Source of the DNA: Eustoma russellianum
Lineage: Eukaryota > Streptophyta > Magnoliopsida > Gentianales > Gentianaceae
Length of the DNA: 64,000 nt
Direction: 5' to 3'
NCBI GenBank assembly: GCA_036186865.1
Contig: AP025040.1
Span: forward strand, 17,308,811-17,372,810
How positions within the stretch are numbered: the stretch's first letter is position 1; every line of letters starts with the position of its first letter. This document shows, piece after piece, positions 1-10,670 of the stretch. Position numbers and translations under genes: made by a program. The notes under the pieces were generated by a model, which saw nothing but the letters and a program-made list of their open reading frames with translations, was not told the origin of the DNA and did no database searches.

Positions 1-174
1 AGAACATTTTGATATTTCAAGAGCATAACATCATACTCGCCATGCATAAAACCGTAGCTCTTGAAAATGTAGAAATTAGAAAAGAATGTGAGAAACTAAA
101 GTTAGACTTACAAAGACTAACAAATGGTAAAAACAATTTAGACATACTGCTTGGAAATCAAAGAATTGGAAATG
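1..174 (+). pseudogene. C1 copy A gag, C-terminal coiled-coil fragment
   Basis: This stretch matches 10500-10670 of copy B almost base for base and encodes the charged, leucine- and lysine-rich helix near the end of gag. It is cut at 174 by the gypsy solo LTR and resumes at 2305. The rest of gag lies left of the window. It is a remnant only. Confidence 0.75.
170..174. repeat. Target site duplication of G0 (AAATG)
   Basis: AAATG at 170-174 is matched by AAATG at 2304-2308, where the first A overlaps the LTR end. G1 has GAATG at 10666-10670 and AAATG at 20112-20116, that is, the same target site. Confidence 0.75.
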
Positions 175-2304
175 TGTAGCGCCCCGCTCCCGAGCCCTAA
201 CATCGGGAACAGTGCACCCGCTGTATCTCACTAAGGAGAATACAAAGCGTCAACCAATCTCTTACTTGTCAAACTGACGTAGAAATTTTTTTCTCTCGCA
301 GAAACGTAAACCATAACATAACTTAAAATCCAATAATTGTCATTACATTGCTGGATAGAAATCCTGGGAATAAAAATAATAAAGTAGTATGTGGAAAAAT
401 CCTCAAAGTGTAAACAAGAGCAAAACGGCTGCAGAGTTCCCTCCTATCCTAGCTGCAGCTCTCAACCGGCCCATTCTGCTACGTCCGACCCGTCCTCAAC
501 AAAAATGTGCTCGTAATCCTCATCCGGCTCACCTGGGAAGTAGGGGTGAGTGACGGAAATCACCCAGTAGATGCCCGCCTCAAACAAATACAAAATGTAC
601 ATACCAAAATGATATAGCCACATAGCACATAAATATAAGATAACATGCATAAGATAAAGTAAATGCGGTAAGTAAAACACTGCACATAGAAAATGCGCAA
701 GTACGTGATGCATACTCAAATAACGTGTCACACGCAACAAGAATCATGTCATGCAATATGCCCTAGACCTATATGCAATGCATGATCCCGGGATTGACTG
801 GATGCCTGTAGCCCGTACACTACAATCCACCCTGACCGATGCCTGTGGCCCGTACACAACGATCCACCTTAACCGATGCCCATGGCCCGTACACCATGAT
901 CCACCATGACCGAGTACCCATGGCCCGTACACCATGATCCACTCCACTCGAGCGTCTGAGCCCGTACACTCAACCCATGTGGGCCCGTACGCCATCCCAC
1001 CAATCTCCGGCACTCAAATTTGGTTTAAATTTACGAACATTGGAAAGTGTGTATTTAGCATTATCATTATTTTCCTTAGCTTATATAAATTTTCTAGAAT
1101 TTTTATTATTTCTCCTATTTTTCCCTTATTTAATTCTATTTATAACTAATTATTTCAATTATTTATATTTACCAAAGTTCAGAAATTAAGTGTAAATAAT
1201 TAAATTTTAACCTTTTATATTTTCTGAATTATTAGAATTTCTGCTAATTAAAATATTTTTTCTGGAATTTAAAATCATTTATTTACTTTTTTTTCCAGAA
1301 TTTTAAATAATCAATTAAATCAATTTTCTTCCTTTTTTTTCCTGGTGGGCCGGCTCTAACCATTCCCAGCCCGCCCGCGTTCGCAGTTCCAGCCCAGCAT
1401 TTCTCCCTTTTTTATATTCGCGATTAATTTGGGCCGACCAGCCACGCCTCCCGCTGGCCATCTGGCCCAGTCAGTAACCAGCCAACCCCTTTTTTTGGTA
1501 TTGGGCCTTATCCAGCAGCGGCAGTCCGCTGGCCCGTTAAGGGCCGGCCCGGTATGCTGCCCTTGCAGGCCAGCCCGTCCGCAAGTCCCTTTTTTTGTTT
1601 TGCCCAGACGCGTGCCCTGCACGCTCGCGCGTGAGGCCACTCTCAGCCGTCTCCGCGGCGCGTGTGCCACACGCGCCACCTTCCTGGCCGGATTTTCAAC
1701 CCCAGATTGAATTTTCCCTATTTCCAACCTATATGAACTATTCTAGGCTAAAACGAAATTGTAAATGATCTCTAAGTATAAAAATTTCTAATCTTTTGAT
1801 TGTATTCTAGGGTGTTCTAATCCAAGTACTCCCTACCACCAATTCCTACACATACAAGCACATAACAGCAATAAAACAATTATGTCATGCTTTACCGAAT
1901 ATAAACAAATACAAATCTACATCTAATACAAATAAAACAACGAATCACATAAATATACTACAAAGCATGCATGGATCGTACTCATTTGAGGGGGGAAGAG
2001 GCACCTACTTTCCAATGGAGAATTAACTACGTATGATGGTTGATTTGGCGTGACGTAACTAGCCTCCTTCTCTTCCTTTCTTCTCCCTTGAACTCACGTT
2101 TTTTTCTTTCTATGGAGAACGACGACTTATGTGTGGGGTGGGGGGAGGAATAGCGGCTAGGTTAATAAAAAGAGGATGAGGGAAGAAATTAGGGGATTGG
2201 GAAGAAGATTTGGTTAAATTTAGGATATATCTTTAATTTAAACTTTAAATTATTATTACTAATTATTTCTTTCCTTTTTTTCCTTTCCTTTTTCGGTTGT
2301 AACA
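175..2304 (-). mobile_element. Solo LTR G0 of a Ty3/gypsy element inside copia gag
   Basis: It begins TGTAGCGCCCCG and ends GTAACA on the plus strand, so in sense orientation (minus) it reads TGTTAC...GCTACA. It is homologous over its length (2,130 bp) to both LTRs of G1 (10671-12874 and 17944-20111). The copia gag reading resumes immediately on its right. The flanks give AAATG at 170-174 and at 2304-2308 (one A shared with the LTR end), a 5-bp target duplication. No internal sequence is present, so it is a solo LTR, from LTR-LTR recombination or an assembly collapse. At most diagnostic sites it resembles the right rather than the left LTR of G1. Confidence 0.9.
812..960. repeat. 37-bp tandem repeat inside gypsy LTR G0
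   Basis: Four units of 37-38 bp, each starting CCCGTACAC and containing an AATCCACC or GATCCACC core. The same array is in both G1 LTRs (around 11308-11450 and 18588-18725) and, in diverged form, in the G2 LTR at 30640-30751. Small ORFs across it are by-products of the repeat. Confidence 0.85.
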
Positions 2305-2600
2305 AATGATAAATAAATCCGTTTAGGATTTAATTCATCATCTTCTTCTATTAAACCTAAGTCCTTAAAGAAAAAGGCAAATAATAGAAAAACACAACAA
2401 AATTCATCACCTTCAAACCAAAGCATGTACCCACTTGTTTTATTGCAACAAACTAGGACATGTGAAGAAAGCATGTAGAGCTAGATTTGGAAGCACATAT
2501 GTTTGGAAGCCTAAGGGTCGACAAACTAACCTAAAGGACCCAACCATCAAAGGGTACCAATGCATACATCTTTTGGTTTTGTAGGCTCTCAAGATAAATG
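2305..2600 (+). pseudogene. C1 copy A gag C-terminus with second CCHC zinc knuckle
   Basis: Continuation of gag after the solo LTR. A CCHC knuckle (C-x2-C-x4-H-x4-C, core CNKLGH) lies at about 2435-2476. It is frameshifted by loss of one T relative to copy B (20242-20283). A basic, glycine- and proline-containing linker follows and leads into the protease. Zinc knuckles in retroelement Gag bind the packaged RNA. Non-functional because of frame breaks. Confidence 0.75.
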
Positions 2601-5600
2601 GAGTAGCCAAAGAAGAAGGAACCAAATGGCTTATGGACAGCGGATGTTCAACGCACATGACCGGAGACAAACGTTGTTCACCAAGCTCAAGCTCCAAGAT
2701 GGTGGAACGGTGCATTTTGGCAATGGGAAGCCAAAATCCTTGGACATGGAGAAATTGGTAACTCTTCTTTTACTATTAATAATGTATTATAGTAGAAGGG
2801 CTTAAGTATAATTTGATAAGTGTTAGCCAACTATGTGATGCTAATTTTCAAATTGAATTTGTGAAAAGAAAATGTGTTGTGAAAAAGAACGATAAGATTG
2901 TTTTTGAGCTATACGTAAAAATGATGTTTACAAATTTAGCACACATGATTTGATATCACAAAATGTTTCTTGCCTAGTTGCCAAAAATGATTTGACTCAA
3001 CTATGGCATAGACGACTTGGACATATTAGTTTTAAAAATTTCAAAGATTTGCAAAAATGAAAAAGTCCAAGGTCTTCCAAAATTAAATTTCGAAAACCAT
3101 GGCTTATGTGACACTTGTCAAAAGGCAAAGCTTGTTAAAACAAGTTCAAGCCCAAAAGTGAAATCTCCACCACCAAACCTCTACAATTGCTTCATATGGA
3201 TTTGTATGGGGATATTGGTAAACAAGTCTAAGTGGAAAACATTACAACTTTTTGGTGGTAGATGACTTCTCTAGGTACACTTGGGTAATGTTCTTAGCTA
3301 AAAAGAATGATGCATGCAAGAATTTATAAAGCTTTGTAAGAGATTAGAAAATCAAAGAGAACACAATTAAGGAAATTAGAAGTGATAGAGGTGGTGAGTT
3401 TGATGGAGAATTTCAAGAATTTTGTGTATCCAAAGGGTATGGACACAATTTCTCAGCTCCAAGAACTCCTCAACAAAATGGTGTTGCGGAAAGGAAAAAT
3501 AGAACACTTCAAGAAATGAGTAGAGCCATGCTAAACGAATTTGAGCTACCCAAATATTTTTGGGCCGAAGCGGTAAATACCGCTTGTCATGTGATCAATA
3601 GAGTTTATTTGAGACCATTTCTCAAAAAGACTCCTTATGAGCTTTGGAAAGGTAGAGTACCAAATATTGGTTATTTCAAGGTTTTGGTTGTAAGTGCTTT
3701 ATACTTAACACCAAAGATAACTTGGATAAACTCGACTTCAAAGCGGATGAAGGAATCTTTATGGGTTATGCTCAAAATAGCAAGGCATTTAGAGTATATA
3801 ATAAAAGAAGCATGAAAGTTGAAGAATCAATTCATGTCAAGTTTAGTGAACTCAATGAGGATAAATCAAACATTAATGATGATGATGATGATATGAAATA
3901 ATTGAAGTAAGCCATATAGAGAAATTTGAGAATCCAAAAGGTAATATTGTTATTGACCTTAGGATTGATCCACTTGAACCTAAGGTTGAAGATGAAGAAG
4001 TAGGAGGAGATACCTCAAATTTACCGGATTCATATAAGTATAGGAAAGATCACCCTAAAGAGTTGATATTAGGTGAAACTAGCCAAGGCATAATGACTAG
4101 GAGAAAATTCAATGAAAATGCCTTCATTTCACAAGTTGAGCCTAAAAATATAAAGGAGGCAATAAATGATGAAGATTGGGTATTGCTATGCAAGAAGAAT
4201 TAAATCAATTTGAAAGAAGTGATGTTTGGGAATTAGTTGCTAAACCTAGTGATCATCCCGTAATTGGCACTAAATGGGTATTTAGAAACAAAATGGATGA
4301 TAAAGGAAACATCACTAGAAACAAAGCTAGGTTAGTAGCCCAAGGCTATAGGCAAGAGGAAGGCATAGACTATGATGAACTTTGCCCCCGTAGCTAGGTT
4401 AGAAGCTATTAGGATGCTATTAGCATATGCATGCTATAAGGATTTCAAACTATATCAAATGGATGTGAAATCCGCATTCTTGAATGGAATAATTCAAGAA
4501 GAGGTCTATGTAGCTCAACCTCCGGGTTTGAAAATCATGATTATCCAAATCATGTTTTTAAACTCAAAAAGGCCCTTTATGGACTTAAACAAGCTCCTAG
4601 GGCTTGGTATGATAGATTAAGTAACTTCCTACTTGAAATGAGTTTTCAAGAGGAAAAGTCGACACTACTCTTTTTATTAAAGAACAAGGAAACCATCAAT
4701 TGCTTGTTCAAATTTATGTGGATGATATATATTTGGTGCTACTAATGATTCTCTTTGTGAGCATTTTGCAAAATTGATGGAAGGAGAATTTGAAATGAGC
4801 ATGATGGGTGAACTCAACTACTTCTTGGTCTACAAATCAAGCAAACTCAAGATGGAGTGTACATATCTCAAACAAAGTACACAAAGGATTTGCTCAAGAA
4901 GTACAAATTCGAGGATGGAAGAAGTGTGAGCACTCCGATGAGCACAAGTACAAAGCTTGACAAAGACGAAAAAGGAAAGCCGGTTGAGGTAACCAAATAT
5001 AGGGGTATGATTGGTAGTTTACTTTATTTAACCGCTAGTAGACCGGATATTTTGCATGCTGTGTGCTTATGTGCTAGATTTCAAAGTATGCCTAAGGAAT
5101 CACATTTAGTTGCCATTAAACGTATCTTTAGGTATTTGAAAGGAACTTTGAATTTGGGTTTTTATCCCAAAAATGGTGTTTTGATTTAAGGGGTACAGTG
5201 ACTCCGACTATGCCGGAAATCTTGTTGATAGGAAAAGCACCTCCGGGACGTCAATTCCTTGGAGATTGCTTTTTTCTTGGTTCTCCAAGAAACAAAATAG
5301 TGTGTCACTTTCAACGGCGGAATCCGAATATGTATCGGCCGCTTCGTGTTGTGCACAACTACTTTGGATGATCAACACTTGAACGATTACAATGTTAAGT
5401 TTGATAAGTTCCCATCCTATGTGACAACACATCAGCCATAAGTATAGCGCAAAACCCGTTCATCATAGTAGAACAAAACATTGAAGTGAGGCATCACTTC
5501 ATAAGGGATTGCATTCAAAAAGGATTGGTATGCGTTGAATTTGTCCCAACAAATGACCAACTAGCGATATATTCACAAATCTCTTCCCACTGAGACATTT

Positions 5601-5642
5601 GAGTCTATTAGAACAAGATTAGGGATGATAAACATTAGTTAG
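2601..5642 (+). pseudogene. C1 copy A pol: protease-integrase-RT-RNase H (broken)
   Basis: Domain order is that of copia. The protease active site reads LMDSGCSTHMTG near 2628-2665. The integrase has the HHCC zinc-binding part near 3000-3130 and a core with SDRGGEF and GVAERKNRT. RT begins near 4170 (KWVFRNK, YQMDVKSAFLNG), and a YVDD-type motif near 4718-4730 is disrupted by missing bases. RNase H has the TAESEY motif near 5315-5335. The frame ends at a stop at 5640-5642 after GMINIS. There are many single-base deletions. Two breaks, before PVARLEA and after SNFLLE, are shared with copy B and so predate the duplication, or reflect the same homopolymer error. The element would have encoded the enzymes that copy and insert it. 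Confidence 0.88.
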
Positions 5643-5672
5643 AGGGATAAAATTGAAAATCTCAAAACTGGT

Positions 5673-5776
5673 ATACGTCGATCGATCGACGTATCAAAAC
5701 AAGAGATCGACGTACGTCGATCTCTGACATCGATCGATCGACGTACGTCGAACTCAGACGTCGATCGATCGACGTC
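5673..5776. repeat. Palindrome cluster between pol and downstream ORF, copy A
   Basis: Perfect inverted repeats: 5673-5694 (22 bp, core CGTCGATCGATCGACG), 5703-5724 (22 bp, GAGATC arms around CGACGTACGTCG) and 5757-5776 (20 bp, GACGTC arms), plus a partial one at 5728-5750. The 5673 palindrome is identical to one in the LTR at 8084-8105. The cluster ends about 225 bp before the downstream ORF's ATG. Its function is unknown. Confidence 0.9.
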
Positions 5777-6002
5777 GTCGAATCTGCAACCTTTAAAACT
5801 CAAAAAACAGCGAACCTATCCCATTTCTAACTCACTCAACCTCTGAAACCCTACCAAAAACCTGCGCCTCCTCATCTAAAATCCTTCTTCTACTCAATTT
5901 CATCTCTAAATCACAACATATCATCTCTAACTTGATTTCATCATCTTCTTCAGTCATTCCTCTCCAGAAATCCCCAAATTTCAAGCCCTAATTTCTCTCA
6001 AA

Positions 6003-7248
6003 ATGTCTTCAAGGAGCAAAAATACAACAAAGAGGCCAAGATCCTCTAGGGGTGGAGGAGAAGGTTCAAGCACCTCTTCTCAAGGACAAACATCTCAACC
6101 TCGAAGAAAACAATCTATGGATGAGAGTCAAGCACAAGTGCTAGCCACAATTAGGAGTAATTTGACTCTCTCAAATTTCCCTTGGGTCAAAGCCAAAGAT
6201 GCAAAGGATGCTTTGGAGGAACCCCTAATCCCCGGGCACGTAAGTTACATCTCTAGACATGCTCAAAAGTTATTTGATAAATGGGAAGATGATGATAGAC
6301 CCACTATCCCACTCAAATTGCTTAGAATAAATGATATTCTAAGCAATGATGAACTAAGTCCCATCATTGAATGGTTAGATGTTCAAGAGTGGAGAAATAT
6401 TTGGAATGAGAATGAGATGCTCAAAATGTCCACTAAATATACTAGGCTTTTTTATGCGAATTTATGGATTGAATACATAAATGGCCTTCCTTAGCTCTAC
6501 ATTCAGTTATTGATGGACACCATGTGAAATGGAAAGTTGAAAAAATTTGTACTTGATTGGTGTACCCAACGAAGGGTACTATGAGTTTGATGCATGGAAA
6601 TGGGATACGGCTAGGTGGAAAGTCTCTGAAGATGAAGTGAAAACTTTCTTAGGCTTCCATCCAAGTAAAACACAAATGACATGCCTTTAGTTTATCGTAC
6701 CCTTCTTGCCATTGTTACATTCTGCATCAATGGTAAATCTGCAAAATTGCCAAGTAACCTTGACTTCTACATAGCATACCGAATAGCTAACCGTGAGAAG
6801 GTTAACTTTGGGGATTTGTTTATGACAAATGTTGTCGAAGCCGCAACCAAACAAAACAAAGCCCTTCCCTATAGTAACCTTATCTATAGGATGCTTGTGA
6901 AGTCGGTATTTATGTGGATGACACGGATGTTGACAACATACGCACAAGGACTTCTATGATAAAGTCAACATCCAACAAATACTGAAGTCTAGAAAAGAAG
7001 CGATGAGGAGAGAACAAGAGGAGGAAGCAAGGGAAGAAGAAGACCTTCCGGATGAGGCACCCATTCCTGAACCGGATACTCAACAAGAACCAAGTAGCTT
7101 GAGCTCCAATGTCCCGGAGCTTCAAGCTCAAGTTGTCTTCAGCAGGAGTTGGTGAGCTAAAGGGCAAAGTATCCATGCATGAATCAAGATTTGCCAAGTC
7201 AAGGCAAAAATGAAAGCGTGCATTCCTGGAATCACGTTTCTTCAGATG
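6003..7248 (+). pseudogene. C1 copy A downstream ORF (env-position, plant 'transposase_32'-like domain), broken
   Basis: It starts MSSRSKNTTKRPRS, a basic serine-rich N-terminus. A conserved globular part follows: FYANLWIEYINGLP near residue 150 and, after frame breaks, DAWKWDTARWKVS and LPSNLDFYIAY. An acidic EEEAREEED stretch and a short coiled coil (PELQAQV...) end it. It resembles the 'putative plant transposon protein' domain often found beside plant retrotransposons; this is recognition from memory, not a search. SIRE-type copia elements are known to carry an extra ORF after pol, called env-like from its position. No signal peptide or membrane segment is visible here, so an envelope role is unsupported. 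Copy B (23809-25055) is more complete. Confidence 0.7.
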
Positions 7249-7817
7249 AAGACTAGGGTGTTGTTTAAATGTGCTTCTTGTTCTAGCTTAGTATTGTTGT
7301 TGTTGTAAAACTTGGATGTGTCTTTGAATTTAATGAAGTATTGTTGCTTATTTTTTGATGCTTTCAAAAAGGGGGAGAAAATGGTTATTGTTGCTTAAGT
7401 GGCTTAGTGGCTTATTTGTTATTAAGTGGCTTATTTGACTTATTGTTGCTTATTGGCTTATTTGTTAAAATGGTTTATTGCATGATGAGATTGTTATAGC
7501 TGGCAAAATGAGGTAAGTTTGGAATTGGAATCTTTGTTAATTGTTGGTAAAATGAACAATGAGCATGAAGAGTTATTGATGCATGTTTGAGAAAGTTGGG
7601 TTGTTGATACACGTTCGGTTGAGGGGGAGCAAATTTCAAAGAAAAGTATTTTGGTTGAAATTGCAAAATCTTGTTCACATTGACCACTACGGAAGTTATA
7701 AAGTGCACATACTTAGGGGGAGATTGATATTTTTCAAGTTTGAAACATTCAAACAGTTAAAACAAAGGAAAAACATCTTTTAGAATCTCGGTTTTGAAAT
7801 CATCAAAAAGGGGAGAT
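7249..7817 (+). other. C1 copy A 3' untranslated region with several polypurine tracts
   Basis: No ORF. AAAAAGGGGGAGA-type tracts occur near 7366-7378 and 7712-7722, and at 7806-7816 next to the LTR. The last is the expected plus-strand primer site. The upstream ones are nearly identical in copy B (about 25183 and 25528). Between them are T-rich near-repeats of 'GGCTTATTTG'. Confidence 0.7.
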
Positions 7818-8033
7818 TGTTAGTTTATAAAATGTTTTGATGATACAAAAAGATGTTTTAAAAGGACTAAGATGAAATTTCATATCTTAAGTTCGAAGCA
7901 AATTGAAGTAAACATGTGCGAGACGTAAAATCTCTCATGGATCGGATGAAGTATACATCAGCCCCTAAGAGATCCATGTGAAGCTTGGTAAATATTTGAG
8001 CACTCAGATCCACGTCATACTCTCAGCCAAGAG

Positions 8034-8307
8034 ACGTGGATCGATCGACGTGTATCTGAGAGACGTCGATCTCTCAGTTAAGCATACGTCGATCGATCGA
8101 CGTATAACTGAGAGACGTCGATCTCTCAGCTTAGGTATGTCGATCGATCGACATACATCTGAGAGACGTCGATCTCTCAGCCTAATGACGTCGATCGATC
8201 GACGTCATTCTGAGAGACGTCGATCTCTCAGCCAGGCTACGTCGATCGATCGACGTCTGACTGAGAGACGTCGATCTCTCAGCTCTGGCACGTAGATCGA
8301 TCGACGT
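8034..8307. repeat. Array of six palindromes, period about 52 bp, in C1 LTR
   Basis: The core CGTCGATCGATCGACG or a variant repeats near 8034-8051, 8084-8105, 8135-8156, 8184-8209, 8239-8256 and 8291-8307. Three are perfect over 22, 22 and 26 bp with different outer arms (ATA/TAT; GTAT/ATAC with inner TGTC/GACA; AATGA/TCATT). Between them CTGAGAGA and TCTCTCAG flank CGTCGA, forming a second set of stems. The array lies upstream of the TATA box, so in U3 if that box is used. Confidence 0.93.
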
Positions 8308-8575
8308 CTCCAGGATTCAAAAATTTTCAAACGTTGGAACAAAATCCAAGGGAGATCTATGATATTTTCTCTCTCCAATCTTGCTCAAATTTCTTGTGGA
8401 CTTTAACCCAACATACTACATGCTTCCTTGACTATTTTAACCATGTCTAAGATTCTCTAGGGTGGCTATTCAAGATCAAATCATTCCATAGGGTGGCTAA
8501 AGACTATTTGGGCACTATCTTGACATTTTTGAAGATGAAGACTTGGTGGAGCCTCAAAAACGTGGTCAACTTTAT

Positions 8576-8588
8576 CTATAAATAGAGG
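8576..8588 (+). promoter_or_regulatory. Putative TATA box of C1 LTR
   Basis: CTATAAATAGAGG, a near-consensus plant TATA box, in the middle of the LTR. Transcription would start about 30 bp downstream, near 8610-8620. The copy in the right LTR (26394-26403) keeps CTATAAATAG. Inferred from sequence only. Confidence 0.65.
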
Positions 8589-9206
8589 CTTGGATGAGCA
8601 ATTACACACTTTCAACATCATCTAGCTTCATTTTCCATTGTTGTATATTTCTCTCATACTTGTAAATTTGTTTAAAGCTTGATAGCTTTTCTTTGATCTT
8701 CATTGTTGTATATTGAGAGAAAGAGAGTCAAGCACAAGAGGAACCATAAATATTTGATCTCTTGCTTGTGCTTAGACTTGTGAGAAAGTGTGAACCTACT
8801 ATATTTCTTCAACCCACGTGAGAAGTTCTTGAGGGAACTTTTGTTGAAGTTGTGAGGAAGCAAGAAGGTTCTTGCTAAGAGCTGTAGTTTGCACAAGTGT
8901 GTTTTGTGCAAAAGTTGCTGTTGTTGTTGCTTACACTAAGTGTTAGTGTAGTATTGCTGTGGTTGTTCTTATTGTTCATAATAAGAAGAGTAGTTGTTGA
9001 AAATCCACTTTGGAACAAAGTGGTAGTGGAGTAGAATCATTTACGATTCGAACCACTCTATATCCGGTGTACTCATTCACTATTTCTCATCTCCCATTCT
9101 TGCTCTGATTTTGAATATCTTTTTGAGTTGAGCCAAACGAGAAAATTCCGCAAAAGAGCCAAACACTCTATTCACCCCCCTCTAGATGTATTTCGGACCT
9201 AACAAT

Positions 9207-9218
9207 TGGTATCAGAGC
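9207..9218 (+). other. Primer-binding site, initiator tRNA-Met, C1 copy B
   Basis: TGGTATCAGAGC two bases after the LTR end, complementary to the 3' end of plant initiator tRNA-Met. The same site follows the next LTR at 27051-27062. Confidence 0.93.
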
Positions 9219-9267
9219 CTAACCTTGATTGCTTGGCCTATCTTTGCAAGTAGCAAGGTTAAAGATC

Positions 9268-10670
9268 ATGGCAATGACAACCTCAACCTCAACCTCAACC
9301 TCTTCATCTCCTAAGCCTACTGCACTATTTTCCGGATCAACACTAAAGCACCTATGTTTGATGCCCAAATTATTTTGTGGAAATTTCGAATGATCAATCA
9401 CTTGAAAGGCTGTGGATTTGATATATGGAGAGCCGTTGTCAAAGGAATTGAAGTTCCTATGATTACCAACTCAAAAGGAGAATCAATATTCAAAGATGAG
9501 ATGACTACACCGATGAAGAAAAGATATTTGCCATTAATGGCAAAGCATTTGATATTCTCTCAGTGCTCTCACCACCACCGAGCTTATAAGACTTCAAGGT
9601 CTTGAAACAGCCCATGAGGCATGGAAAAGGCTTGAAATGATACATGAAGGAACTGAGCAAGTAAGAATGGCCAAACGACTTATGCTCATGAAGGAGTATG
9701 AGATGTTGGAATGAAAGCGGTGAGAAGATTGAGGAGACAATCGATCGATTCACACGAATAGTGAATCAACTCTCCATGGTGACAAGAAAATCTCAAATGA
9801 AGACCTTGTCTCAAACTCCTCAACTCCTTGCCAAGAGAATGGACACCCAAAGTCACCGCCATCACCGAATCAAAGAATCTCAAGACTCTTACCCTTGATG
9901 AGCTATCCGGTAATCTTCTTACTCATGAAATTCTTATTGATGAACAAAATAGGATGAACCCTATCAAGCCCACACAAACATCACACAAAGGATTGGTGGT
10001 AGAGTCCGATGAATCGGATGAGGAAGTTGCCCTTCTAGTAAGAAAATTTAGAAGAATGACAACTAGAAAAAGCTCAAGCAAGAAAGTTTTCAAAAGACCA
10101 TCTAAAGAAAAGGAAGCAAGTGAAAATTGCTATAGATGTGGTCGACCCGGTCATTTCATTGCCGATTGCCACGTAAAAGAGCCGCAAAAGCAAGAAAGAA
10201 GGTCTTTCCTCAAAAGAGAAAGCCCTCAATACGGAGGTAACCACGTGGGATGATCTTCTCTCGGAATCGGAAGGAGAAGAAGTGAAGATCAAGGTGTTGA
10301 CTTGTTGCAATGATTGACAATCCAAAGATTCAACATACTTGTCTTATGGCAATTGAAGATGATCTTGAGGTAATTCTAACCCTCAAATTTTCATGATGAA
10401 ATAGGAGATTTGCAAGATGACTTTGAAAAATTGAATCTAAAATATAAGCATTTGAAGAAAGAGTTCAAGAAATGCATCTTAGAAAATAAGAGCTTGCATG
10501 ACAAATTTTGTATTTCAAGAGCATGACATCATACTCACCATGCATAAAACCGTAGCTCTTGAAAATGTAGAAATTAGAAAAGAATGTGAGAAACTAAGTT
10601 AGACTTACAAAGACTAACAAATGGTAAAAACAATTTAGACATACTGCTTGGAAATCAAAGAATTGGAATG
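9268..10670 (+). pseudogene. C1 copy B gag, N-terminal part up to the G1 insertion
   Basis: Gag is the structural protein that forms the virus-like particle and binds RNA. The ATG at 9268 is followed by a repeated threonine/serine stretch from (CAACCT)n. The capsid-like part has the usual plant copia look (LWKFRMINHLKGCGFD, LETAHEAWKRLEM), broken by small frameshifts. The first CCHC zinc knuckle, C-x2-C-x4-H-x4-C with core CGRPGH, lies at 10128-10169. A coiled-coil helix follows and is cut at 10670 by G1. The reading resumes at 20117. I chose ATG 9268 because it is the first start after the PBS and matches the third copy at 27111. Confidence 0.8.

Larger units (their letters stand above)
1..7817 (+). 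mobile_element. Ty1/copia element C1, internal copy A (left part outside window)
   Basis: Internal region of a SIRE-like copia element, entered in the middle of gag at the window edge. Order seen: gag C-terminal part (1-174), solo gypsy LTR (175-2304), rest of gag with a CCHC knuckle, protease, integrase, RT, RNase H (to 5642), a palindrome cluster, a downstream ORF (6003-7248), a 3' untranslated part and a polypurine tract (7806-7816) directly before the LTR at 7818. The same order and nearly the same sequence recur at 9205-25632 (copy B). Copy A has many small deletions relative to copy B, so no long frame is open. SIRE lineage is inferred from the extra ORF after pol and the two gag zinc knuckles. 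Confidence 0.88.
7818..9204 (+). mobile_element. C1 LTR shared by copies A and B
   Basis: A 1,387-bp LTR starting TGTTAG just after a polypurine tract and ending CCTAACA just before the primer-binding site at 9207. It is homologous over its full length to 25633-27048. It contains a palindrome array (8034-8307), a TATA box (8576-8588) and a transcribed leader. Because it closes copy A and opens copy B, the two elements share this LTR, which is the product expected from unequal recombination between LTRs. Confidence 0.93.

Noticed and set aside
1356..1727. GC-rich ORFs on both strands in the gypsy LTR (also 11903-12311 and 19182-19543)
   Set aside because: Frames and lengths differ among the three LTR copies because of small indels, and both strands are open from high GC content.
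7978..8295. ORF of repeated SIDRR...ERRRSLS peptide
   Set aside because: It is the translation of the LTR palindrome array; the period and motifs follow from the DNA repeats, and no start context or conserved role is visible.
8034..8307. CRISPR-like regular array
   Set aside because: Units are palindromes with near-identical spacers inside a plant LTR, no cas genes, and the same array is in the other LTR.
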